The notes under the pieces were generated by a model. The model ran no database searches. It was not told the origin of the DNA and saw only the letters and a program-made list of their open reading frames with translations. Position numbers and translations under genes: made by a program. A DNA stretch of 64,000 bases from a virus: positions 1-64,000 of the IMG/VR virus record IMGVR_UViG_3300048583_000222; one strand, written 5' to 3'. Shown piece by piece: positions 45,215 through 53,865 of this stretch (the stretch's first letter is position 1; each line of letters opens with the position of its first letter).

Positions 45215-47632
45215 TTACTTTACTGCTTTCTTTTTGGCGGCAGCCTTCGCCTTGAGTTTATCGGAACGCTCTTTTGCGGCTATACCTTCAAGTTGTACAC
45301 CTGCTTTGAGCTTCTCCACGCCCATCTTCTCACTGTGCATCGCACGTTTGTTCTCCTCGGCAGCCATCTTTGTACGCTCATCACTCATGATCTTGAAGCG
45401 CTTCAGTACGCGATCAGCGATTTCGGTGGCGTCAGGTACGCCGTCTCCGTCATTGTCCTCACTCTTGGTGAAGGATACAATGTCGTACTCACCTTTGATC
45501 ATGGTGTTCTGATCCTTGCGATCCCACTCCTTGTCAATGAGCTGCTCTTTCAGCGTGTTCTCGAAGATGGCAAACTGCTGCTCGAGTTCAATCATTTCCT
45601 TCTTGGCTTCCTGCTCACTGGCGGCTCCATCCTGCGCGGCCTTGGCAGCAGTCTGCTCAATGAACTTGAGTTTCGTACGAAGCTCGGCGACGTTCTCGGT
45701 CAGGATGATCTCCAGTATGGTCGACGGAGAAGCCCCGTTCTGCAGCATCTCCTGCGTGTACATCTTCAGCTCATCGAGCCTGCGCTGCTCTTTGGCGGAG
45801 GTCTTCACCATTACGTTCAGGCAAGCGTTGCAGTACTCCACCGGATCCAGGTCCAGCAGCATGGTGTCCATGAGGTCTGAGGTGTACAGATCTTTGGTGC
45901 CTTCTGAGACCAGTACTCGGGAGAATTCCAGCATCTGGTTGAGGTCCTCATTGACGAACTCTTCAAAAGAAGTGAAGATGTTGTCGGTGATAATATTGCT
46001 CTGGAACAGGGAACGTTCGTTGTTGGTGGGCGAAGACGAGGCGAAGGTCTGACCCTTGCGTGGCATGGTGATGCCCAGTACGTCGTCCCACATCTGGCGG
46101 TAGTGGTTCTGCAGGTCAATGAGCTGCTTGATGTTCTCGTACATGCTCATGTCCAGGACAGTGTACTGGTTCCAGCTCTTGTCCACCTTGCGGTTGTCCC
46201 GGTCCATCAGGAAGTACCCCATGGCCTCTCCATAGTAGAAGAACTTCTCTTCATCCCAGTCTCCATGGGTAGGTACGGCGTTGACGTCGATCAGCAGGAT
46301 CTTACCCTTGCTTTTGGCAATCATCCGCTCAATGGTCCAGTTCAGGATCATGACCATGATCTGGAAAGGCAGCCCGATCTGCATCACGGAGATGTTCTGG
46401 GCGTGGGTATCGGAAAAGGCACGGCCGTTGTACGGTAGTGCACCATTCTGTATGGGTAGCGGTCCTTCTTCACAGTAGATGTCTTCCATCAACCGGTAGC
46501 ACTGGTAGATCTCATCGCGGTACTCTATGCGGGAAGTTTCCCCAGCCTCCTTGTCTACCGGGTAGTCCTCGTCGACTTCAAGCTCCTGCATCTCGCCGGT
46601 CATGGGATCAGGGAACGTAATGATCTTGACTCCCTTCTTACCTCTCCACACCACGTGGTAGACGTGCACCAAGTCTTTGGTGGTATTGATGCTTTCCTTT
46701 AAGTAGTTGTAGAACATCTGCCCATTGAAGGGCAGGTCCTGGTTGGAGGCTGTACGACTGTAGATCTGCTCTATGCTTTTCTTACTCAAGGTCTGGTAGA
46801 ACTGCTCCACTGCATCAGCCGTAGTGAGGTAGTACCGACGTACTGCCCAGGCTGCATCCTTCACGAAGGTGGCATTGGGGCTCATGGCATACTTGAGTTC
46901 CAGTGGGGAGATGCGCTCGTATTCGAACTTCCCATTCACGATATTCTGGAACGAGTAGGCCCATCCTGCAATCAGATAATCTTTCATCATCTGGGTACGT
47001 TTTCGCAGGAAAGACTGCTGGTCCAGGGTCTTGTTCAACCAGCGCTGACCTTTGATGGCCTGATTGTCAGCATAGGTAGCCAGGAACCTCTCTTGTATAG
47101 CAGCTGGTAGTGGAATCTCCTGCTGCTGGGGTTCTTCCATTCCCGGAACACCTTCTTCTGCTGCAGTAGCCTGCATGGCTTGGGCAAAGTGTTGGGTCAG
47201 GTTCTGTACCAGTGCAGCCTGGGAGCGTTCCTGGTACTCGTTGTATGCTTTTTCCCCGGTGTTCACCACCTGAACGACGAAGGGACGTTGGGAGAGTTCG
47301 TTAATGAGCAGGTCAATAGAGGTACGTAGTATATTGATGGGACGAATCTTAGCAGGGAAACGCTTGTGCTGTGCCTTCTTAGCGTTGAGTGGGTCGGTCA
47401 GGTGGGTAAACCACGACAGGGGAAACTGGTTATTGTACACTTCATAGAGCTGAGAGATCGACATATCACTGGTCGTGCCTCCAGTAGACATGGTCCAACT
47501 GTTGCGGATGTAGTACTCAGCGTTCTCATGGAACCACTGAGGTGTCTTCATACTGTACGGAATGATCTGATTGGGCTTGCCCATGAAGTTTTCAGGAGCA
47601 TCATCCAGTACCGAGGGTTGTTTCTTGGCCAT
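45215..47632 (-). CDS. Portal protein
   Basis: 805 residues, length normal for crAss-like portals. The segment RFPAKIRPINILRTSIDLL...QRPFVVQVVN (about 88-125) is typical of the family. A wing domain follows, with an acidic DEDYPVD stretch and a long C-terminal coiled coil (about 640-800; KMAAEENKRAMHSEKMG) ending in a Lys/Ala-rich barrel tail. It forms the dodecameric gate through which TerL packages DNA. It sits between TerL (1-nt gap) and scaffold. Confidence 0.85.
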   Translation of the reverse strand: MAKKQPSVLDDAPENFMGKPNQIIPYSMKTPQWFHENAEYYIRNSWTMSTGGTTSDMSISQLYEVYNNQFPLSWFTHLTDPLNAKKAQHKRFPAKIRPINILRTSIDLLINELSQRPFVVQVVNTGEKAYNEYQERSQAALVQNLTQHFAQAMQATAAEEGVPGMEEPQQQEIPLPAAIQERFLATYADNQAIKGQRWLNKTLDQQSFLRKRTQMMKDYLIAGWAYSFQNIVNGKFEYERISPLELKYAMSPNATFVKDAAWAVRRYYLTTADAVEQFYQTLSKKSIEQIYSRTASNQDLPFNGQMFYNYLKESINTTKDLVHVYHVVWRGKKGVKIITFPDPMTGEMQELEVDEDYPVDKEAGETSRIEYRDEIYQCYRLMEDIYCEEGPLPIQNGALPYNGRAFSDTHAQNISVMQIGLPFQIMVMILNWTIERMIAKSKGKILLIDVNAVPTHGDWDEEKFFYYGEAMGYFLMDRDNRKVDKSWNQYTVLDMSMYENIKQLIDLQNHYRQMWDDVLGITMPRKGQTFASSSPTNNERSLFQSNIITDNIFTSFEEFVNEDLNQMLEFSRVLVSEGTKDLYTSDLMDTMLLDLDPVEYCNACLNVMVKTSAKEQRRLDELKMYTQEMLQNGASPSTILEIILTENVAELRTKLKFIEQTAAKAAQDGAASEQEAKKEMIELEQQFAIFENTLKEQLIDKEWDRKDQNTMIKGEYDIVSFTKSEDNDGDGVPDATEIADRVLKRFKIMSDERTKMAAEENKRAMHSEKMGVEKLKAGVQLEGIAAKERSDKLKAKAAAKKKAVK

Positions 47633-47633
47633 A

Positions 47634-49721
47634 TCAATAGTTTGTAGTCGTTTCTAAAGTCTCTGCATCTGAGAACAGTTCCCGAGAATAGAAGTTATCT
47701 TTACTCTCCGACTCCACCTGCTTTTCCTGCTGGTAGACCTGTTCTCTGAGTTCGTACATAGCCACAATCAATGTAGAGATGGTATCTGCGTTTCGCTTGC
47801 CATTGAACTTGCGCATTTCCCTAATCCCTACAATATCATAGTAGTTGTGTAAAGTTAATCTCTTATTGCCCTTATCGTCTGTGCTACGGTGTTGTTTATG
47901 CCAATCTATGACGTAAGTCAACCCCATGCGTTTTCGCTCCGTGGGCATGTTCATCAGGTAGCTGCGGTTCTTATTCTTGTTGATTTCTTTGGTGTTGATG
48001 CTCTCTGGCTCGAAGCAGAGTTTGTGCAGCAGGTGCATGCGCTTGGCATAGTCCAGTACACCTTGTCCACCTCCTGCAATCTCCCCCTGTACATCTGCAT
48101 CGTACCACTCAGACAGATCGAAGAGCATTCCGTAGGCACGGTCCAGGTCCTGAGGCCTACCGCGGTACCAGGCTACAGGCATACCCTCGTTGATCGGATC
48201 AATGTTGTTGTACATCTTCATGACGTACACCGTGAATAAGGAGGAGATGTCCTCAGCCTCTTCTTTGTAGTACGGATCGAAGATGATTTTGTACAGTCCT
48301 TTGGGTACCTTACCATGCATGTCCCGGTAGGGTTGCTCCACTACAGTGGCACAGCCTTCCAGGTTATCGTCTTTGGTGTGGGGGTAGTTCTCGATCGGTC
48401 GGGCCTCGTTCTTGAGCATGTTCATGAACTCGATCTCCCCGTTGTCTTTGCGGTAGAACTCTCCATGGCGGAGCAGGGACTGGATCACAGAAGAACGCAT
48501 GACGCGTTGTTCCTGGGCTTTGAGTTCCTTCTGGCGGAATGGATTGATCGTAATCCGCTGGAACACTTCGCTGGGGAAGATGGGGTACTCTGCACAGTAC
48601 CCGTCGAACTCTCGAGGATCCGGCTTGCGCTTCTCCTGGGCCCGCCTGTCTTCTTCGTACTCCAGGGCCCCGCGGAAGTCGACGTTCCCGTCATCGTCCA
48701 TGAACATGGGGTTAGTACGATAGGCAGGTACGAAGTATCCGATCTCGGTAGCTTCCATGCCTTCCTCCCAGATGTTGGGAAAGGCCAGCATGTTGTACTC
48801 CCGGGGGTTATTGAACACGTCCTCCAGTGCTTCGATGGAAGGTCCTTCCTCACCACCGGTACCGAACGCGGAGATCTGTCCAGTGGTTACACCACCATCC
48901 TGTATGGAACCAATGCACACCTTCAGTGCTTTCTTACCATTCTTGAACGAACCGAACTCCTCGAATACAATCTTACGTCCCCGCTTACCCCTGGTCTTGT
49001 TGGGATTGTCGATAACCACACCAATGATCTCTGCGAAGTTACCACGCTCCACCCCGAAGCCGTCTATGTATGAGGCCTTCATCTTCATTACCTGATCGCT
49101 CTTCATCCTGTTCTGGGCCCACTCCGGACAGTTGTCATTGACAAAGTCCAGCATGTCCTTGGCTTTATTGAGGATACCATCTGTGGACAGATACTGTTCG
49201 ATGCCGGCAAAGTAGTAGCTCTTCGAACGTGGGATGAAAGTGTAGTTGTAACATCCATCAGAGGCTTCCTTGAAGGAGAAGCCGGCACCCCGTGCTTTGG
49301 CACAAGCAATGTGCTGACCACCATCTGAGTGTACCCCCATGAAGTCCCCGCCATTCCAGGCAATGTCCTTGAAGTTGTACCACTCGTAGTCGATCTCATA
49401 GAAACGTGGGAAGGAGAATATCTTCTCCATGGTCATCTTACCGATCTTACCTCCCTTGCCACGTGCTTCCGCCACTGCCTTGGCCAGCTGATCATCTGGA
49501 AGCTTGGTGATGGGTGTGAAGTTCAAATACCAGACATAGCGCCCGGGTATCCAGAGATCCCCTACACTCATTCCGTTGGCACAGCGCCTCTCCCACATGT
49601 CCCAGTACTCCCTGTACTCCCGACTGCCTGCGGGGGCGCGCGTATAGAAGCCACCGTTCTTGATGAAGTCGGTAGCAGCTTCCTTAAAGTATTGTACGTT
49701 AGTGAGTTTGTGGAATCCCAT
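47634..49721 (-). CDS. terL: Terminase large subunit (TerL)
   Basis: 695 residues. The ATPase domain has a Walker-A-like ARGAGFSFK (about 146), the unusual form found in crAss-like TerL, and a Walker B IVFEEFGS (about 250). The nuclease domain shows the three acidic clusters: YKIIFDPYYK (about 485), DVQGEIAGGGQG (about 558) and KRNADTISTL (about 655). It packages concatemeric DNA into the prohead through the portal. It directly precedes the portal gene and follows a probable pre-terminase gene. Confidence 0.9.
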   Translation of the reverse strand: MGFHKLTNVQYFKEAATDFIKNGGFYTRAPAGSREYREYWDMWERRCANGMSVGDLWIPGRYVWYLNFTPITKLPDDQLAKAVAEARGKGGKIGKMTMEKIFSFPRFYEIDYEWYNFKDIAWNGGDFMGVHSDGGQHIACAKARGAGFSFKEASDGCYNYTFIPRSKSYYFAGIEQYLSTDGILNKAKDMLDFVNDNCPEWAQNRMKSDQVMKMKASYIDGFGVERGNFAEIIGVVIDNPNKTRGKRGRKIVFEEFGSFKNGKKALKVCIGSIQDGGVTTGQISAFGTGGEEGPSIEALEDVFNNPREYNMLAFPNIWEEGMEATEIGYFVPAYRTNPMFMDDDGNVDFRGALEYEEDRRAQEKRKPDPREFDGYCAEYPIFPSEVFQRITINPFRQKELKAQEQRVMRSSVIQSLLRHGEFYRKDNGEIEFMNMLKNEARPIENYPHTKDDNLEGCATVVEQPYRDMHGKVPKGLYKIIFDPYYKEEAEDISSLFTVYVMKMYNNIDPINEGMPVAWYRGRPQDLDRAYGMLFDLSEWYDADVQGEIAGGGQGVLDYAKRMHLLHKLCFEPESINTKEINKNKNRSYLMNMPTERKRMGLTYVIDWHKQHRSTDDKGNKRLTLHNYYDIVGIREMRKFNGKRNADTISTLIVAMYELREQVYQQEKQVESESKDNFYSRELFSDAETLETTTNY

Positions 49722-49723
49722 AT

Positions 49724-50488
49724 TTAGTCTTCTGCGTCAGGGTCAAATTCAGGTACATCATTGTACTCCAGTGCCTCGTCGATATCATCCTCCATCTCAT
49801 CAGGATCATCTCCCTCCCCTTCCGTGGTGACGCTGCCGAATATACTACCGATAAACTCCTTGAATTCTGTACTACCTGTGTCCGGACGTTTACCTTCCTG
49901 CCAACCGGTACGCTTACCTTCTTTACCACCCAGCTTACGATCGCCACGTACCGTCTCCTCAGCGAGCAGTTCTTTGAACACACTGTCTTCGAAGTCTTTG
50001 TACGATTCGTATACTCCCTTCATGCTCTTCATGTTGGCAATCAGATCCTTGGCGTTGTGCACCATCTCTCCTTTCTTATCCCGCTCTTTGAAGTTCACCG
50101 TCTGGAAGTACTTGTCCATCTCATCGAGTCCCTTACGCATGGCTTTCACTGTACGCAGAGACCTGGCTGCATTCTCCTGGTACCACTCATATATACCCGT
50201 AGCCACCTTGACGGTTTCGGTGATATCAGTTTCCTCCAGTTCCGCGCAGCGCAAGGCTTCTTTACGCTTCTCGTCCTCATCCATATCCCTGAGCGGACTC
50301 TTGAAGTCCACCATCATGTAGATAAAGGTGAAGATGCGCTGAGCGTACAGTTTCTTTCTGCCGTCATAGTCCCCGTTACAGGGTTTACTTTTGATCAGGA
50401 TGGTCTTGAACTCCGGTACCATGCTGATCCAAACACGGTTCATCTGGATGAGTCCCGTGTGCTGGTTGAATTCGAACAGGTTCTGCAT
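49724..50488 (-). CDS. Conserved pre-terminase protein (TerS candidate)
   Basis: 254 residues. The N-terminus (LFEFNQHTGLIQMNRVWISMVPEF) resembles conserved proteins encoded just before TerL in Bacteroidota phages. The middle is helical and basic. The last ~45 residues are strongly acidic (GEGDDPDEMEDDIDEA...). The start at 50488 lies 104 nt inside the preceding gene; I keep it because the N-terminal pattern looks complete. Position suggests a small-terminase or packaging-cofactor role, but no HTH is evident. Confidence 0.65.
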   Translation of the reverse strand: MQNLFEFNQHTGLIQMNRVWISMVPEFKTILIKSKPCNGDYDGRKKLYAQRIFTFIYMMVDFKSPLRDMDEDEKRKEALRCAELEETDITETVKVATGIYEWYQENAARSLRTVKAMRKGLDEMDKYFQTVNFKERDKKGEMVHNAKDLIANMKSMKGVYESYKDFEDSVFKELLAEETVRGDRKLGGKEGKRTGWQEGKRPDTGSTEFKEFIGSIFGSVTTEGEGDDPDEMEDDIDEALEYNDVPEFDPDAED

Positions 50489-50705
50489 GCTTTCTGATTT
50501 TTCGGTTCATGTACTTCAACTTGAACTTCCCAAAGTACGGGATCTGGATAGAGTCTGCAGTCTGTTTGCGCATGTGGGAATCCGTAAAATGAAAAAGATG
50601 GACTACAGCTTCCTGTACCATCTTCTTTGATTCCTTACAGACCGTCGCTGACGTCTGTATACATGCGTTGTTACATATCTGCAGGTCCCTGAACGATTTG
50701 CCCAT
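50385..50705 (-). CDS. Small conserved phage protein with IPYFGKF motif
   Basis: 106 residues. The central pattern MVQEAVVHLFHFTDSH...SIQIPYFGKFKLK (about 29-64) matches a small protein family of Bacteroidota phages, possibly a distant HU/IHF-type fold (IPxFGkF beta-arm motif). The last ~35 residues overlap the start of the next gene in another frame by 104 nt, and the N-terminus overlaps the nuclease gene by 35 nt. A DNA-architectural role is a guess from the HU-like motif. Confidence 0.6.
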   Translation of the reverse strand: MGKSFRDLQICNNACIQTSATVCKESKKMVQEAVVHLFHFTDSHMRKQTADSIQIPYFGKFKLKYMNRKIRKHAEPVRIQPAHGTHPDEPCLDQHGTGVQDHPDQK

Positions 50706-51471
50706 TGGTAACGTGGTTGAGTAGATGAATTACATCATCACGAAGATAGTCCAATTTATATATTGTTGGCTTCTTGCTTAACTCACCAGGTTCTCCCATG
50801 TCTGCGGGCAATGGTTCGAAGTGATAGAGGGAGCGTGTGTAGGGTCTGAATCCCATGCACTCTAACATGTACTGATACATGCTCATCTGCAAGGTGTACT
50901 TCCAGTAGCTGCAGTCCATGATGTGGGACAGTGGTGGCTTGAGCATGCGGTACCCAGTCTTCTGATCCCACCAGGATCTCCTTGCTATTTTCTCGTTGGT
51001 CTTGTAATCTCCCACCGAAGCGTAACGGTGTCCGTGCCTAGTGAACAGTCGTATTTTATCCGCCCTGCCGGCGAGTTTGTACCCATGGTGCCAAAGCTTA
51101 AGCTCAGGATAGACGCCATCAGGCCAAAGCGAGTAATCGAATCCCGCAATATCGGCCATACGGTCCGCGTTCTGCACTCGGTGAACACCATCTTCATCTT
51201 TGTACAGTCCTGATGCATAGGCCAGTTCTTCTTTGAGGTTATGTAGATTGGTTCCCCTGTCCAGTGAGTAGTCGGTTTTGTTCTTCCACTTGGTAGCCCA
51301 GTAGTCAGGAGAATGGCCATGTCGCTCAGCCATTCCCACTGACTCGGACTTTGTGTTGAACTTGTTGGATACCAGATCCAGTACTTGCGTGACAGACCAG
51401 TACCGCTCCTGCGACAGGTTGTAGTACGCATGCAGTTCAGGATCGAATGATATGGGATCTACGTGCTTCAC
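50671..51471 (-). CDS. PD-(D/E)XK-family nuclease (RecB/Cas4-like)
   Basis: 266 residues. Core motifs: RGTNLH (about 73), LAGRADKI (about 132; first Asp), VGDYKTN (about 153; D-x-K form of the catalytic pair) and the trailing helix QMSMYQYML (about 200) with the usual Q..xY. This is the arrangement of RecB-like PD-(D/E)XK exonucleases common in crAss-like phages. Likely roles are DNA processing before packaging or recombination. The gene overlaps its upstream neighbour by 4 nt and lies three genes before TerL. Confidence 0.8.
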   Translation of the reverse strand: MKHVDPISFDPELHAYYNLSQERYWSVTQVLDLVSNKFNTKSESVGMAERHGHSPDYWATKWKNKTDYSLDRGTNLHNLKEELAYASGLYKDEDGVHRVQNADRMADIAGFDYSLWPDGVYPELKLWHHGYKLAGRADKIRLFTRHGHRYASVGDYKTNEKIARRSWWDQKTGYRMLKPPLSHIMDCSYWKYTLQMSMYQYMLECMGFRPYTRSLYHFEPLPADMGEPGELSKKPTIYKLDYLRDDVIHLLNHVTNGQIVQGPADM

Positions 51472-51770
51472 CCCATTAGTGCTTGTTGCAGGGTTCTGGT
51501 TAGTATCTGCAGCTTGTGGGACTGTTCTGCGTGTTTGGTCATTAGCCTTTCCAACATAGAGATCAGGTCATTTCCCCCACTTTCCTTTGTTGAACGTCCT
51601 GACTCCCTTACAGGAACTATAGTGCCGCAGATGATCTGGACTTGTGCATCCAAGGTCTCCAGCGACATTTCCTTATCTTCGGAGATCTTGTGTAGAGTCT
51701 CTACCAGCAGCTTTATATTGCGTGGAGTTACCGTAGCCTGTGGTTCCAAGCATATGTCAGTTTGATACAT
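51468..51770 (-). CDS. Small helical protein of unknown function
   Basis: 100 residues with a C-terminal coiled coil (ISMLERLMTKHAEQSHKLQIL). The N-terminal half has ITPRNIKLLVETLHKISED-like helices. Its end overlaps the nuclease start by 4 nt, so it may be a partner of the nuclease. No known domain. Confidence 0.55.
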   Translation of the reverse strand: MYQTDICLEPQATVTPRNIKLLVETLHKISEDKEMSLETLDAQVQIICGTIVPVRESGRSTKESGGNDLISMLERLMTKHAEQSHKLQILTRTLQQALMG

Positions 51771-51774
51771 AGCG

Positions 51775-52164
51775 TTATTTTAATGCGTTAACAATGCTGC
51801 GGAATAGCCTGTCCTTTTTCTGCTGGTGCTGTGGCAGTTGGTAGAATGGTACCAGACAGGGGTGTGTCTTAAGGTCTACATTCTTCTCCGCTCCGTACAC
51901 CCATCCTTCAGCTACTTTCTGGTCAGCCCAGCTGTCGTGCATGGCACTATCTCCTGCGTCAGGATTGCACAGTGCAAAGGCCACTCCATAGATAGCACTG
52001 CTTCGTTGCCACTCTGGAGCATTGTCCCAGTCCAGTTGGGAGTCGTCTCCTTGTGCTTCACACCAGGCCTTGTTGGCTTGGTGACATACCTTGGCAATCG
52101 CCTGCAGGGTAAGCTGCTGGGTGATATCATTGATCATGCTTACGGGATCTATTTGTCCAGTCAT
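51775..52164 (-). CDS. RyR-domain protein
   Basis: 129 residues. Residues about 78-125 read HDSWADQKVAEGWVYGAEKN...KTHPCLVPFYQLP...KDRLFRSIV, the pattern of the RyR (ryanodine receptor repeat) domain, which also occurs as stand-alone phage proteins. The N-terminal half (WDNAPEWQRSSAIYGVAFAL) is also usual for phage RyR proteins. In nucleotide-signalling contexts RyR domains are thought to sense ligands, so a counter-defence or regulatory role is possible. It overlaps the next gene upstream by 4 nt. Confidence 0.75.
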   Translation of the reverse strand: MTGQIDPVSMINDITQQLTLQAIAKVCHQANKAWCEAQGDDSQLDWDNAPEWQRSSAIYGVAFALCNPDAGDSAMHDSWADQKVAEGWVYGAEKNVDLKTHPCLVPFYQLPQHQQKKDRLFRSIVNALK

Positions 52165-52514
52165 TTTGGTAGTTTGTGAAAGTTAAGGTTTACAATAACA
52201 TTGCGGTGGCGCTCGGTTATCCAGTAGGGGACCTTCTCATTGATCTTGAACACTCCCCGGGAACCTTCGATGAGTCCCAGGTTCTTGAGTACCTTGATGT
52301 TGTTGTGGAAGTTCTGCTGACTGAATCCCAGCGCTTCACTGTACTCACTGAACACCACTACTACGTGCCCCTCGGCATCGGCCTTTGTACACATCCAAAG
52401 CAGTACCTGTAGTGCGGGCTCTGAGGTCAGGCCCAGTACAGACTTCATGGAATGCAACACTGCCAGCAGCAGGTCATCCGGAGTAGTGACGGTCAGTGAG
52501 TGCGTTGTTTTCAA
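52161..52514 (-). CDS. RepL-like winged-helix protein
   Basis: 117 residues. Helix-turn-helix part: YSEALGFSQQNFHNNIKVLKNLGL (written here in two parts, YSEALGFSQQ and NNIKVLKNLGL, about 55-80), followed by a wing and the phrase GVFKINEKVPYW, as in RepL-type replication or regulatory proteins. It has no start-site ambiguity; both ends overlap neighbours by 4 nt. It could be a late-operon regulator. A second RepL-like gene lies at 55557-56138. Confidence 0.65.
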   Translation of the reverse strand: MKTTHSLTVTTPDDLLLAVLHSMKSVLGLTSEPALQVLLWMCTKADAEGHVVVVFSEYSEALGFSQQNFHNNIKVLKNLGLIEGSRGVFKINEKVPYWITERHRNVIVNLNFHKLPK

Positions 52515-52675
52515 AACTTAGGATTTGGTCGTTCTTTACGTTTACGCTTGAACAAGATTTTATTGGTTGTGTAGCCTACATTGAACATGTCTTCTGTAGG
52601 GTCACGGAGGTTACGCACAGGCCCTCGCTTGTACTTGTAGATCAACTTACGGATAAGGTCTCTGATCAGTTTCAT
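52511..52675 (-). CDS. Small basic protein of unknown function
   Basis: 54 residues from the ATG at 52675, chosen because it forms a 4-nt ATGA overlap with the preceding stop; an upstream in-frame ATG at 52699 lies inside that gene. The protein is very basic (KLIRDLIRKLIYKYKRG; ILFKRKRKERPNPK). It could bind nucleic acid. Family not recognised. Confidence 0.5.
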   Translation of the reverse strand: MKLIRDLIRKLIYKYKRGPVRNLRDPTEDMFNVGYTTNKILFKRKRKERPNPKF

Positions 52676-52920
52676 AGCGTGGCTGCTTTCACGGCCCACA
52701 TGGCTGCTTCTTCTGCTGCGGTCTGGGCCAAGGCCTGTAGACGGAAGAATTCACTGCGCTTTTCTATCTCCCCATCTTGTGCAACAGGTGCACTGATAGC
52801 TGGTACAGCAAGCTCTTCTACCAGATCAATGAACTTGGCAGCACTCTCCTTGATTTCGTATACGTGGCCGCTACCACTGGGGTTAAACTCTACGCGTACT
52901 CTTGATTCTCCTTTTGACAT
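52672..52920 (-). CDS. Acb2/Tad1-like cyclic-nucleotide sponge candidate (anti-CBASS/Thoeris)
   Basis: 82 residues. Two parts match the small helical hairpin family as I remember it: VEFNPSGSGHVYEIKESAA with FIDLVEEL (about 10-37), then RLQALAQTAAEEAAMWAVKA (about 60-79). In that family the C-terminal helix carries exactly this AMWAVKA phrase. Acb2/Tad1 proteins bind cyclic dinucleotides or cyclic ADP-ribose isomers and block CBASS and Thoeris signalling. The start is unambiguous; the gene sits in a cluster of small accessory genes next to a RyR-domain gene. Function is inferred by family resemblance. Confidence 0.6.
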   Translation of the reverse strand: MSKGESRVRVEFNPSGSGHVYEIKESAAKFIDLVEELAVPAISAPVAQDGEIEKRSEFFRLQALAQTAAEEAAMWAVKAATL

Positions 52921-52949
52921 TTTGTGTGGTTGTCTGGTGAATAATTCGA

Positions 52950-53177
52950 TTACAACATAGGGTAACCGGTCCCTACATTGGTCGTTGGTTTGTCCTGAGC
53001 TGTCTCGCTCTGGTCCTCGCTTTGCTCAGGTTCCTGTACAGAGTCTGTCTCGGTTTCTGTCCCTTGTTCTGCCAGTACTTCCTCAGCCAGGGTAACTGCG
53101 GTGGGTGCGGTATCTGGGGTATTGTCTACACCGATCGTACCGTTACTTGGGTCTACTGTTGTTGTGTTCTCGTCCAT
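52950..53177 (-). CDS. Small acidic disordered protein
   Basis: 75 residues, Glu/Asp/Thr-rich with few hydrophobics (AEQGTETETDSVQEPEQSED). It is probably disordered. No domain recognised. It could be a DNA mimic, but nothing beyond charge supports this. It lies between the Acb2-like and coiled-coil genes with ~20-30 nt gaps. Confidence 0.5.
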   Translation of the reverse strand: MDENTTTVDPSNGTIGVDNTPDTAPTAVTLAEEVLAEQGTETETDSVQEPEQSEDQSETAQDKPTTNVGTGYPML

Positions 53178-53197
53178 ATCATTGTTTTAATTGGTGA

Positions 53198-53614
53198 CTA
53201 ATCGATGTGTGATTCTTCTCCGGTCGGGTGCATGGTGGTCCCATGGGGCGTGTTGAAGATAGCCTTCCTGTACACCGGAGACTTGAATACAGTCTGTACA
53301 ATACCGTGGAGCTCAGTGGCCCGCTTCTCGGCTTCCTGTACCTTGACTTTGAGTAAGGTCACCTCGAGTTCACGCTCCCGCTTTTCCACTTCCACCTCCC
53401 GGTAGGTGAGATCGCCATCCCACTTCTCCTTTGCTTTCAGGGCAATCAGCTCAGTGTCCAATTCTCCAATTCGCTTTATCCCTACTACACGGGCAGCTTC
53501 AGCATTGGCTAGTTGCTCCTCCAGTTCCGGGATACGGGCCAGTTCCTTCTGCAGTGTCTCCCCTACCTGTGCCGGCAGGTTCTTGGCGATGATGTCTTTG
53601 ATTTCGTCTAACAT
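53198..53614 (-). CDS. Coiled-coil protein of unknown function
   Basis: 138 residues, nearly all coiled coil from about 20 to 110 (LEEQLANAEAARVVGIKRIG; VEVEKRERELEVTLLKVKV). The C-terminus is a short non-helical tail (GTTMHPTGEESHID). It overlaps the upstream gene by 7 nt. No known family. Confidence 0.55.
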   Translation of the reverse strand: MLDEIKDIIAKNLPAQVGETLQKELARIPELEEQLANAEAARVVGIKRIGELDTELIALKAKEKWDGDLTYREVEVEKRERELEVTLLKVKVQEAEKRATELHGIVQTVFKSPVYRKAIFNTPHGTTMHPTGEESHID

Positions 53615-53865
53615 ATTACTGGTTTTAGTTTTCTAAGTCCTCCCCGCTCCAGGAACTTGAGCAGGTCTTTTCTGGTGTACCCCCATAGATACGGGGCGTC
53701 TGGACCACAGGTCACAGTTTCCCATACTGCTATGTGCGGCTCACATACGGTTTCTGTCCCGTTAGTACTCATCATTACCAATCCACCGGTAGTCATGGTG
53801 TGGATCTCATAGGTCTCCCCGATCCTGATCTCCTCTGGCTTCGGTATGTAGTACTCAGCACTCAT
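53608..53865 (-). CDS. Small protein of unknown function
   Basis: 85 residues, mixed beta (EIRIGETYEIHTMTTGGLVMM; WETVTCGPDAPYLWGY). Ends with a basic helix (KDLLKFLERGGLRKLK). Overlaps both neighbours (7 nt and 4 nt). Family not recognised. Confidence 0.5.
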   Translation of the reverse strand: MSAEYYIPKPEEIRIGETYEIHTMTTGGLVMMSTNGTETVCEPHIAVWETVTCGPDAPYLWGYTRKDLLKFLERGGLRKLKPVIC

